From Diphasiastrum complanatum (taxonomy: Eukaryota; Streptophyta; Lycopodiopsida; Lycopodiales; Lycopodiaceae), in the NCBI GenBank assembly GCA_029204225.1, contig CM055098.1, positions 51,455,287 to 51,519,286 on the forward strand: a DNA stretch of 64,000 nucleotides, written 5' to 3'. How positions within the stretch are numbered: the stretch's first letter is position 1; each line of letters opens with the position of its first letter. Positions 9,853 through 18,896 of this stretch are shown here, piece by piece. The translations under genes were made by a program, and so were the position numbers. The notes under the pieces were generated by a model that did no database searches, was not told the DNA's origin, and worked only from the letters and a program-made list of their open reading frames with translations.

Positions 9853-10341
9853 GTATCGTGGTACTCATCCTATTGCTCAATATTTATTGGCCAAACTATA
9901 CTTGAAGTGTCATAAGGGTCAAAGATTAAAGCATTTTTGAAAAACACTTTAAAGAGTTTACCTCTCATACTCTTGGATTCTCTGTGTGCACTCCATTGGC
10001 CCAAATATGATCGTTGACAATCCTCCTTGTCCGAATCCTAAGGCCTTTGCATTGTGTGCATGTACATGGTATCCTCTCATCATATTCTGGTTGAAACTGG
10101 TCCAATAATCCAATTGCAAATTGCACAAATTCTTTCAGTGTCATTCAAGTGAAAATTGACAAATTGTAACATGTGACAAAAATTGACAAAATAGTCTTTG
10201 TACATTTAGTGCATTTTCAACCTTCATTTGTGATGGAGTGGTGTCTTGGCTTTCCAAAGAGCAATATACTATATCCAAAGAGCAAATCGGACTAATCACT
10301 ATTACAAATAAAAAATTTATGACATAAATCAATATACATAC

Positions 10342-10684
10342 ATGTGATGGATCAATAGACGGTCTACGTCGACTGATGGAAGAGCTTGAAGATGAACCAG
10401 TCAATAGTTGTTTATTGTACTTTAGTCTTGATTGCTCCTTTTTTCTGTGATAGAGCTCAATTCTTTTTTCTTTCTCTAAATCACGTGGAGGTACGATAAT
10501 TTTCCTAGAATTCATAATTCCAATCAAATGTCATTGTAAGAATAAATTTGCAAGATAAATTATACACTCATATTCAAATAACAAATAAAGTGCAATTGAT
10601 GTCAATATTCAATAACAATATGTACCTGCTATTGCGATCATGAGACGAATCGCTATCTGATGATGATGACATCGTCGATGACAT
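10342..10684 (-). CDS. Transposase gene exons 1 and 2 (N-terminus)
   Basis: E1 (10684-10626) starts at an ATG and encodes a Ser/Asp-rich start, M-S-S-T-M then S-D-S-D. Its GTACAT donor and the TTCTAG acceptor at 10505 join to give R, then K-I-I-V-P-P-R-D-L-E-K-E-K-R. E2 is strongly basic (R-K-K-E-Q-S-R-L-K-Y, R-R-R-P-S), with a run of six Ser, and ends S-H at a GTATGT donor at 10342. Together they give 74 codons in phase with exon 3. The role is probably nuclear import or DNA contact, by inference only. Both copies are intact here. Confidence 0.55.
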
Positions 10685-11784
10685 ATACACATTGTAGCCA
10701 GCTCTCTATACCATATCATAAGTAATCATTATGAGACCGTATGTTCTAAACAAATATAATAAAATTTGTTAAAGACATGCCAACATCTAATCCATGTATA
10801 TTCTACTTATGCTTAATGTAAATCTAATATTCTAGTAACATTGCTGTCAAGAAAATTGCTTGGGTGGGGCAACACATGACGAGCAATCAAAATGAGGTTC
10901 ATACTGACGAATGTTAGACATCAGTAGATAGTGCGTGCAGGCCTATCTCAACTAATTTAAAGACCACATAGCAGTCAATGTTTGAAGCTCTCAGTTTAAA
11001 CTCTTGTCTAAGATGAGTGATTATCTCAAGATAAATCTCTTTGGATTGGCCTAGTGTGCCATGGTATCTCATGACGAGCAATATGCATTCTCCCTTTCTA
11101 TCTGTGGTTGCTTTGTATGCAAGAAATCACACCATTGATCAACATCTTTATTACAATGCTAAATGATATTTCAACCAATTACTATGATTTCATATAAGGT
11201 TATATAGGTCACACACCAACAATTAAAAAGATTTATCATATAGGCCACATATCACTAAGGTCCTCAATATAACATAAATGCTTTTGATCATGAATCTAAA
11301 TGACCCCATGCAACCATTTAAGACGCCACATGACAAAAGCAAAAAAATTTTATTTGACCATGTAATTATGTCATCAAATTATATCAGATCTATGACACCT
11401 AGACTATTAATAAACTAAATGTTTTATGACATCACCGATTTGACATAATATTATGTCATTAAATCTTAAAAAACTTGTCAAATTACTTGTTTAATAATAA
11501 TATGTACTATCTCTTATCTCATGATTTTGTCTTGTATGTCAAATCTCAAGAAAAATAAAATTTATAACAATATAAAACTAGTTTTAACAATTAAATACTA
11601 CCATAATGATCTTTGAATTGATTTTTTTTACATTCCATCATATTAAAAAATATATTTTATGTAAAATCCTACAATAAAATATTCTCTTAAAATCTAGAAA
11701 AGATTATGAGAATATTGAATGACATTTGAAGCATGAAAGCCCATGTGGTTAACCCTCTCACGTGCCAAGAGAGAAAAAAAAAAA
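10685..11784. other. Divergent intergenic region of the CACTA
   Basis: AT-rich, with no supportable ORF. It separates the divergently arranged transposase gene and TNPA-like gene and must hold at least the promoter of the former. A tgaca/tgtca-rich stretch near 11360-11530 repeats words such as atgacat(aa)t, but no clear element emerges. Confidence 0.5.
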
Positions 11785-11860
11785 CGCGTGGAACATCCAC
11801 GCGTGGATATCGCGTGGATTATCCACGCGTGGATAACTTCTGCATGGATAATCCACGCGA
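11785..11860. promoter_or_regulatory. Internal cluster of the subterminal palindromes
   Basis: About five copies of CGCGTGGAT/ATCCACGCG, the same motif as at the element ends, are packed into about 75 bp. They lie 330 bp upstream of the TNPA-like start codon and far from either terminus. In En/Spm, TNPA binds such motifs, including near its own promoter. I infer an autoregulatory site; a relic of a nested end is the alternative. Present in copy 2 at 61073-61146. Confidence 0.65.
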
Positions 11861-12193
11861 AACTTGAATGCCAATAACATGGCATTTTCGTGAGCATTCT
11901 TGCTCCTCTTCTTTTGCTTTCAAGTTTTATAGGTTTTCTAATCTAGTGTTTAGTGCCCTTGCTTGCTATTGCTCTTCTAAGTTCTATAGATCTTGCTTGC
12001 TTGCTTTTGGTTGCTCTTCATTGCTAGTGATCTTGCTCTTGCTTTTGCTTTCTCTATTGATGTTCTTTGTTCTTGCTTACTATTAATCTATTGCTTTCTA
12101 TTCATTGCTTACTCTTCTAATCTAAACGTCTTCAATATTCTTTCACTCCCATTCTCCACTACTCTCTAACTTTTAAAGTTTTTCTTTGATACA
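11861..12193 (+). promoter_or_regulatory. Pyrimidine-rich 5' leader of the TNPA-like gene
   Basis: T- and C-rich sequence with repeated ttgcttgct and attgctcttct words leads to the ATG at 12194. It looks like a transcribed leader; no TATA box is obvious. Confidence 0.45.
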
Positions 12194-13333
12194 ATGTCTT
12201 CAAGTGGTAGGTCAAGTGGAAGGTCAAGTGGGAGACCATCTAGGAGAAGAGCTCGTGAGGAGCCCGAAGAATATAATCAAGAGTGGTTTGAGAATCTATC
12301 TCCTCAACAAAGAGATAGAATAAAAAATCTTGTGTTATCTTCTTCGGGTGAATCATCCGAGAGAAGAGCTTCCGAAGATGCCCCTTCCCAAGAATCGTGT
12401 AGTGTGTATTATGATCTCAATCCACGTGGTGGAGTTATAAAAAATACGCGTGACAATGTAGTTCATGCCCGTTTGCGTGATTTAGTTGCTTTATATTTTG
12501 GTAAAGATTACATGATCGATTGGTCCTCCCAATCGCTTGAAGACAAAAATAAAATAATAGAGACTTTGTATTCTGAATTCCCTCAATCCAATGCTTTTAG
12601 TAGAACTTGGGCCTTGAATACAATGTGTCTTTGGATTCAAAACAAAAGGCAATTGATGAGAAGAGTCGTGAGGAATCCCAAGAATCCCATGAAGCCTGGA
12701 TGGTGCTCCAAAAGGTATTGGAGGAAGGTGAAAGGGGAATTGTTGCAAAACAATCCCCAAAAGTATGAACAACAACGTAGGTTGGCCACCGAGAAGCTTT
12801 TAAAACATGGCCAAAGTCACTTGGGATCGGGAGGAAGGGGCAATTTAGAGGCCCAATTTGTAAGTGCAATATTTTTTAATATTGTTTTATTTTTGTAGTG
12901 AGATTGTTAATGTTTTTTTATTGCTAAACTATATTGTATTGCTAAACTATGTTTTTTTGTTGAATGTAGCTTAGTGATTTTGGAAGACACATGACCGCCG
13001 CGGAATACAAGCAAGGTTACGATCATGGATATGCCGGCCTTAAGGCTTTTATGGAATCGCATGGATTTTTACCAACCGTAAACTCTTAACCTTTATTGTT
13101 TTGTTATTGTTTAATTTGTGGTTTACAAGTAAGTTTAATCTCAATTTAATTAAATCTTTGATTCTATTTTGTAGAGAGGCTCTACAACTTCAAGTGTTCA
13201 TGATGTGGAAGAAAATGTGAAAGAGAACGTGGAAGAGTACGTGAATGAAAGCGAAGGGGAGTTTGAAGATGTGGACACCAACGTACACCTACAAGATGAA
13301 GGAGGCGAGGAGGGAAGAAGTGATGATGAGTAG
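12194..13333 (+). CDS. TNPA/Transposase_24-like protein, copy 1
   Basis: Three exons: 12194-12859, 12970-13077 and 13175-13333. All junctions are GT-AG in phase 0, giving an uninterrupted 310-aa protein. It has a Ser/Gly/Arg-rich N-terminus, a middle domain (H-A-R-L-R-D-L-V-A, then W-S-S-Q-S-L-E-D-K-N-K-I, W-I-Q-N-K-R-Q-L-M-R-R), and K-R-Y-W-R-K-V-K...R-R-L-A-T-E-K-L-L-K-H-G followed by G-S-G-G. This order resembles the plant Ptta/En/Spm accessory transposase family (Transposase_24). It ends in a very acidic tail (E-E-N-V, G-E-F-E-D-V-D, D-D-E). Expected role: nuclear protein binding the palindromic subterminal repeats and assisting TNP2. The family call is by pattern, not by search. Confidence 0.75.
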
Positions 13334-14100
13334 AGGTTTTTAAATTAAATGTAAGGCCTTGTAGAAGGCAATGTAGGAAGAGAGAATTTATTCTCTCATC
13401 AATGTACTTGTTTTTAAATCAATCAATATAATGTTTTGGCATCACATCATTCTTGCAAAAATTTTGAATGCATATATTTTTAATCCATGAATGCAAATGT
13501 ATACTCTATTGAATGCACATCTATTGATTGCAAATGTATCTATTGATATATTCAATGCAATGTATAGTCTATTTAATGCACATCTATGCAATGCAAATGT
13601 ATCCATTGATGAATTCAATGCAATGTATCTATTTTAGCACATGATTTGCATGTTAGAATGCACAATAAAAAGTAATGAAAAGCACAATGGAAAGTAATGG
13701 AAATAGATAACACATTAAGTTATCAACTAAATATCAAATGAATCAAAATAAATGTGAATATACCTTTACTATTGTATCTCCATTGTTTTGCAATCTTTGC
13801 TTTTCCTTTAGCATGCACTTGATCTTTGAATCCTTTGCAATGAAAGCTCATTTTTCATATCCAAACCTACATCACAAACAAAAAAGATCTTAAAACTTAT
13901 GATCACAAAACACATACTATTAACAGCCATCAATAAACTAAAAATCTTAAACACTATCAATCTTCTCACTCAAATTCATCCTCATCTCATTCTCACTCCC
14001 ATCTATACTCTCTTTTTCTCTCTCTCTCTCACACAACACAAAAATAGAAGTCACCTCTATTTTCGGAGCGAACCACATTTTGGTTCACGCCAAATGTTCT
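13334..14100. other. 3' region of the TNPA-like gene; no gene seen
   Basis: AT-rich. Irregular repeats of gaatgca, atgcaaatgtat and ctattgat occur over about 13460-13640, and a short CTCTCTCT run at 14018. No further gene is supported before the right subterminal repeats. Confidence 0.5.
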
Positions 14101-14119
14101 TTTTTTGGACAAAAAATTT

Positions 14120-14632
14120 TGCGTGATCCACGCAAATTCCAGAAACCTTTTCGCGTGGATACCGCGTGGATATAAATTTTTTTTATCCACGTGGTATCCA
14201 CGGCCTCAACTCTCTGGATTTTGCGTGGATAAAGCAAAATCTGCCTGGATAATCCACGCGTGGATAATTATCCACGCAGTATCCATGCAAAAGCCGAGCC
14301 TTTTTTATTTTACTTTTACTATGGCGTGGATTATCCACGCGAAATTAGAATTCCTATTTTCGGCTCCGGGTGTCGAAGCTTTGCCCAGCTGCCGGTAGTC
14401 GGACTTGGCGTGGATAATCCACGTGTGAATAATCCACACATTTTGAATTTCACGACGTCCGGCCAATCTGCTGCCAAAAAAGACATTTGTGTGGAACATC
14501 CACGCGCTCGTATCCACACGTATATTTACGCCAATCCACGGCTATATCCACGCGAATTTTTTTTTGCCCGCGTGTCCTCCTTTGTATTGTGCGTGGATAT
14601 TTGCGTGGATATTTGTTATATGTGTTCTTGTG
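14120..14632. repeat. Right subterminal palindromic repeats and terminus
   Basis: About fifteen full or half copies of GCGTGGAT/ATCCACGC in both orientations, ending at GTTCTTGTG. They are denser than at the left end, as is common in CACTA elements. A-W-I-I-H-A peptides appearing in both strands are translations of the palindrome, not proteins. Confidence 0.85.
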
Positions 14633-14858
14633 GATGAGGCTTACCCACTATCAGAAATAGAAGTACTTAGCAAGCAGAAGGCTTATGCAGAGAGAAGGAA
14701 AAATTTGAAGACTCAAACTTTCTCTGTGATCTCCTGAAAAACTCGGTGGTTGTATTGAAGCATAAGTGGTGTACACATAGAGAACGAGCACAAAAGTACG
14801 CAGCTCTCCAATAACCGATATGTCATTTCTTATTTAATTTAATTAACTAATTCCATCC
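14633..14858 (-). mobile_element. Inverted LTR fragment, right part
   Basis: Resumes the LTR interrupted at 3199. Its reverse complement matches 18897-19118 closely, with shared words gtgctcgt, ccaccgagtttttcagga and taattaaattaaat. The matching LTR starts next to a polypurine tract at 18897. Here that start falls at 14858 and is followed by unrelated DNA, so this is the outer end of a minus-strand LTR. Confidence 0.75.
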
Positions 14859-15285
14859 AATAGGAAAATTACAAGTGTACATTTCCTAGGTGGCATCCTT
14901 GTCATGCAGCTTTGCTCCAATGAGAAGCAAGCACGTGGAAGGTTACAATATTTGATTGAGGCACAATAGATGAGTCTTCTCTTAGGGCTAGCCTTCATAT
15001 TAAGGTTCATGTCGTTTCATATCTGCCCTTCAAGATATAGTCCTTCGTTCAATAAAATTTATTTAGGCCTCTTTATCTTTAGTATACCTTTGAATAACTT
15101 GACTTTGTCGAGTCCATTAGATATTTCTTCATAATATTCGGTTATTATCTTCATCAGTTGAGTAGGTTGATTGGGATTTTGCATCACAATATAGTAATTC
15201 AAGAAAAATATGCATGTAATAGGGTATTACATACAAAACTGTCCATCTGATTACCAAGGATAGTCTGCAAACTCTTGTTAGGTTC
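14859..15285. other. Unassigned spacer
   Basis: No ORF or repeat that I can place. The last bases (cttgttag) form a possible splice acceptor for the histone-like segment that follows. Confidence 0.4.
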
Positions 15286-15450
15286 ACAATTGGAGCACTG
15301 CAGTGCTTGCAGGAGTCCGGGGAGGACTATTTGGCACTTTTTATGAAGATTCTTTTTTGCTTTCAATCCATGCTAAGCGGGTCACCATAATGCCCAAAGA
15401 TTTCCAAATTTTGTATAGAATAAAGGAGAGATTCTGTAAACTTCACAAGG
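15286..15450 (+). pseudogene. Histone H3/CENH3-like C-terminal fragment
   Basis: One frame gives A-L-Q-C-L-Q-E-S-G-E-D-Y-L-A-L-F. After a single-base shift the next frame gives [21 protein letters not shown]. This is the end of the histone fold of H3 (canonical order: LQE..[19 protein letters not shown]). The E-D-Y-L and K-D-F-Q forms recall centromeric H3 more than canonical H3, but the fragment is too short to decide. A splice-acceptor-like cttgttag precedes it, so it may be one genomic exon rather than a retrocopy. The rest of the gene is absent and the frame is broken, so it is a relic. Confidence 0.65.
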
Positions 15451-15497
15451 GTGAACCCTCTGCTCCCAGGGATGAATCCCTTGACAAGACTAATGCA

Positions 15498-15785
15498 ATA
15501 TATCGGACTGGCCGATAGGTCAGATATACTAATCAATAATGCAACACGTACGATATGAGATTAGTCGACATCAACATCTTTCACTTTTGTATGTTTGAAA
15601 TTACATCCTAATCGGTGATATTGGTCGCCGATACATCTAAATGTCCATTGACAACTAGCTTTTAATCCAAGAACAATAAATGAGTTAAAAACAACTAAAA
15701 TCACAACATTAAACAGTCTCTTTGGAGAACAATAATCTTTTATATTACATATCCTTACAATTAAGATAAGGATAGCACAACATAT
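15498..15785 (+). mobile_element. 5' LTR remnant of the gag-protease element
   Basis: Direct repeat of 19549-19835, with roughly twenty differences by eye over 288 bp. It corresponds only to the last third of the 3' LTR (U5 side). The upstream two thirds are missing here and replaced by the histone-like scrap and spacer. Confidence 0.8.
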
Positions 15786-15794
15786 GTTTATTTC

Positions 15795-15812
15795 TGGCAC
15801 CGTTGCCGCGGA
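15795..15812 (+). other. Gypsy-type post-LTR motif
   Basis: TGGCACCGTTGCCGCGGA is a variant of the TTGGCGCCGTTGCCGGGG motif that follows the 5' LTR of many plant Gypsy elements. The clean form occurs at about 23077. Confidence 0.65.
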
Positions 15813-15854
15813 TTACTAATCTGTTGGATTTAGATGTTTGTTAGTTAAAGATGA

Positions 15855-16909
15855 ATGCCAACTGCAGGAAGTAGTTCAAGTAGTTCTAGAGCCGAGCGTT
15901 TGGAAAGATACAGAAGCCATCGTGAGAACTTTTTCAAAAGTCTTCAACAAGCCTTTCAGCACGACTCATAACCAACTGAAGTCTATTTCAATAATTTACT
16001 CGATAAACCCGAAATAGAACCTGAAGTTTATTTCAATAACTTACTCGATAAACCTGAAACAGAACTTGAACTTGAACATCTTGAGACTCTTGGTAATTCT
16101 GATCGAGATCCTAAACCTTACTCAGATCCTGAATCAGATTCAGATCCAAATCCAAATCCAAATCCAAATTTGAATCTCGATCTTGATCCCGATCTTGAAC
16201 CCAATCCCGAATCACAAATGGACCCACCACAACCACGGTTCAATTCCAATTCAAAAATCAAGTATGATTATTTCAAAGGGACCTCTTTAGATGACGTTGA
16301 TAGCTATATCTCCCAGTTTGAATCCATTGTTGTTTCCAATAGTAAGGGAAGGAATGCAGACAAACTATGCATATTTTCTGGTCTTCTGTGGAAATAAGCC
16401 CAAATTTGATACAGCCAAATGGATCTACAGCCATTAATACTTGGGACCTGCTAAGAGAATCCTTTCTCACCCAATTTCGTGAGATTAATTACTCTACCCG
16501 AGTGCTTGCACGACTGAACTTTGTTCAAAAGAAAAAAAAAGGAGACATTGAGAAGGTACACCCGGAAGGTAAAAAACTTAATTGGAAAATTGGTGGTTAT
16601 TTATCATGTTGCAATGCAGATAGAATGGTACCTTGTAGGGCTACCAAGTAAGATTGACAGGTCCTGTCAGCAAGGACCCATGAATACCTTAGACGAAGTT
16701 ATTGCAACAGTAGAAAATTATGAAACATCAAAGATTTCTCGAAAGCGTCATTCCAGCAAGAAGACAAAGAAGAAGTCATCTGCTTTATTTGATGATTCAA
16801 GCCCGGAAGAAGATTTATTCGATACCTTGGAGCCATCAAGTTCCAGTACTAATTTTGACATGGAGAACTCAAATTCTTCCGAAGACACAAGAAGGAGAAA
16901 AAGACTATA
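15855..16909 (+). pseudogene. Gypsy-type gag, N-terminal and capsid part
   Basis: The ATG at 15855 starts M-P-T-A-G then a Ser run. A direct peptide repeat follows (E-V-Y-F-N-N-L-L-D-K-P-E twice), then an Asp/Asn/Pro low-complexity stretch. The capsid-like region has Y-D-Y-F-K-G-T-S-L-D-D-V, W-D-L-L-R-E-S-F-L-T-Q-F and L-D-E-V-I-A-T-V-E-N-Y-E, matching the retrotransposon gag fold in spacing. Several stops and frame changes (for example after G-L-L-W-K near 16397) break it. The end is Lys- and Ser/Glu-rich. Confidence 0.7.
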
Positions 16910-16979
16910 ATGCTGTCGAAACCTTCCAAAGAACCACCTCCAAAGACTGACAAAGTTTGGAAAAAGAATATTTAAAATC

Positions 16980-17690
16980 TGTCAAAGCAAATGCCAGATT
17001 TAAAAATATAGATATCTGAAGTATCGGATAAGCAGCAAAAAGCACTTTCTTCTGATCTGAATATCTGGTCTACAAGATGTGGAGCTCTAGGTCACTCTAA
17101 CCATGAATGTAAAGTTAAACCAGTTTCTTATGTTGAGAGTGCAAACGAAGATGTATTGTATGTTTATGAGACAGATCCGGAGGAGCATTGTCGTTATGTT
17201 CAAGGATCATCTGCACCAGCATTGCAGCCCAAACCAAAATTTGGACCAAAGCGCTTTGTACCTATTCAGACGGTGAACTCAAATCAAAAGACTGTATATG
17301 CACCAGTCAATCTACCACCAAAAAAGCTGGTGGGCAAGTGTTATAATTGTGGCGCGCAAGGCCATTATTCACCCAATTGCCTAGAGCCTCGCCGACCAAT
17401 TGGCTATGTCTCGTTATGTTCAAACTACTCGAGAGAAGGACATCTAGCTGCAGACTGCCCAAAGCCTCAAAAGTTGAAGGTATTGTACAAATATGTTCAA
17501 TCTCTAGGTGCAGAACCAAAGATAAAGAAGAAACAGGAAGATGCAGTCATCCAGAGGATTGAATGCTCTAACGAAGGCACTCTACTGGTCACTGATACCA
17601 ACTGCCAAGTGATTTGGAAGATGTTTTCAAAGTTGCTACTTGTAGCATCTCAAAATCACCTAAACCAACGAAAGAGAGTCTAGCTAAGAC
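16980..17690 (+). pseudogene. Nucleocapsid with three zinc-knuckle sites
   Basis: Three CCHC-type knuckles lie in series: one near 17076 with C-G-A-L-G-H-S-N-H-E-C that has lost its first Cys, a perfect C-Y-N-C-G-A-Q-G-H-Y-S-P-N-C near 17338, and C-S-N-Y-S-R-E-G-H-L-A-A-D-C near 17415, where the second Cys is Tyr. Nucleocapsid knuckles bind the element RNA. The frame 17156-17683 is open through the last two. Confidence 0.8.
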
Positions 17691-17699
17691 TCGGAAGAA

Positions 17700-18520
17700 T
17701 AAGCGGAAGCATCCGACAAAGAAGTTGAAGAACAAGTCTCTTACTCAAAAGGACTTGAACGACGACTCTGATTATGACAGAAATGCTGCCAAGTTATTTA
17801 AGAAGGATGTAGCTGAGGAAGCAAAAACTCTAATCGAAGAAGAACTTAAATCCAACCCGCTTCAAAAGAAGGTCACTTTTGAAGAGGAGGAGGAAGTTCC
17901 ACTAAGTTCAAAGTTATCCAACGTTGTTGTAGACTTCAGGTTGTAGACAAAGAAGCAGTATGATATTGTTTCCGATATTGGCTCCTTAAGGCCAAATATC
18001 ACATTTGAGCAGCTCCTATCAAACAATAACCATTATCGAAAGCAGCTGAAGAGTCTATCGTAGACGAGGAGGAAGAAGAAGATTTCTCTACCTATGATAT
18101 CACTGCTTGTCGTTGACCTTGGAGACCTGGGAGTGCTAGAGATTGACCTCTCTATCTCAGGGTGTTTAATTGAAAAAGTATCAATTGACTCCGGGTCAAG
18201 CGTCAATATTATGACGGAAGATACGGCTCATGCACTTCGACTTACTAATATCCAGCCTACTCAGAGAAAGATCAACCTAGCTGACTCGACAAGGAGGAGC
18301 CTGTAGGTGAGCTAAAAGAAGTCACAGTATATATCCAAGATATACCATTTATCATGAATTTTATTGTGATTCGACCAGTCGGAATGGGCAACTACTCCAT
18401 CCTTATCGGAAGACTTTGGCTATATCAAGCAAATGCCTGTGTTCATTGGAAGAAAAAGGAGGATATAAGATTTTCATAATCAATGACGTGGCTCTGAGGA
18501 ACTTCTGCAAGTATTGCAAC
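17700..18520 (+). pseudogene. Retropepsin-like protease region
   Basis: A Lys/Glu-rich linker is followed by the protease. Active-site I-D-S-G-S-S-V-N-I-M lies near 18186; in another frame come P-F-I-M-N-F-I-V-I-R and I-L-I-G-R-L-W-L-Y-Q-A-N-A. These match the two conserved blocks of plant Gypsy protease. Stops at 17944 and 18304 and a frame change show decay. Confidence 0.7.
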
Positions 18521-18599
18521 CAAGTCCTATTTGCAACGGACATGGATGCAACAATTGTAGTGACAAATATTGGATATGAGCTATTAAAGGAGAGCAGAT

Positions 18600-18883
18600 C
18601 AACTTCGCTGCCATCGCCTTCAAAGCCTTCCATAGGTCAATGAAGCATGGCAAGTATGCAGCTTACACAACCACCTCTTCCATTTGTGCCTGCATTACAG
18701 TTTGATGTCAGGATAGTTGACACTGCTAAAAAGGAGGAAGACCGCACTTGCAGCTCCACAACAAGTGGATGTTACTACCATAGAGATTATTGATGATGAT
18801 GCAGGGACGAGTCAAGCTACACAGGACTCCTTACCTGACACCACTGATGTTGCTGCTGATACCACCATGGCAGATGCAGCAAA
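18600..18883 (+). pseudogene. Acidic C-terminal tail of the gag-protease ORF
   Basis: After the protease only a short tail remains, including an acidic frame (E-I-I-D-D-D, T-D-V-A-A-D). It runs into the polypurine tract. No reverse transcriptase, RNase H or integrase is present between protease and 3' LTR. Confidence 0.55.
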
Positions 18884-18896
18884 CGGGGAGGAGGAC
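18884..18896 (+). other. Polypurine tract
   Basis: CGGGGAGGAGGAC lies directly before the first base of the region shared with the inverted LTR fragment. It marks the start of the 3' LTR at 18897. Confidence 0.7.

Larger units (their letters stand above)
4963..10684 (-). pseudogene. SET-TNP2 transposase gene, copy 1 (degraded)
   Basis: A single spliced minus-strand gene can be traced. E1 10684-10626 and E2 10504-10342 join as AG/G and finish in phase 0. E3 starts at 9117 in phase 0 after a TTTTGTAG acceptor. The SET exon ends at 8117 at a GTAAGT donor in phase 0. The TNP2 exon starts at 7780 in phase 0 after ATATAG, ends at 7302, and joins 7196 across a 105-bp intron, restoring S-L-F-E-L-L-K-N-K. 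Further exons run to a stop at 4963-4965. TNP2 is the nuclear En/Spm transposase. Damage: a frame change between E3 and SET near 8715, TGA just before the SET ATG, TAA at 7625-7627, a one-base frameshift near 7045, and loss of most of the catalytic core and DUF4218. It is divergently arranged with the gene at 12194. Confidence 0.7.
3200..14632. mobile_element. CACTA (En/Spm) transposon copy 1, 11.4 kb
   Basis: The left end is CACAACTAGAAAAC and the right end is ...GTTCTTGTG, giving imperfect inverted termini (CACAA(CTA)GAA-AC against CACAAGAACAC). Flanking triplets are GGT on the left and GAT on the right, a likely 3-bp target duplication with one substitution. The uninterrupted target is visible in the sister LTR near 19118 (aaggtgaggctt, reverse complement). 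Both ends carry palindromic subterminal repeats, as in En/Spm. Inside are a minus-strand TNP2-type gene with a SET exon and a plus-strand TNPA-like gene. Copy 2 is at 54205-63917. Confidence 0.9.

Noticed and set aside
14105-14637. Overlapping ORFs on both strands with repeated A-W-I-I-H-A peptides
   Set aside because: They are the palindromic subterminal DNA repeat read in six frames, not a protein repeat family.
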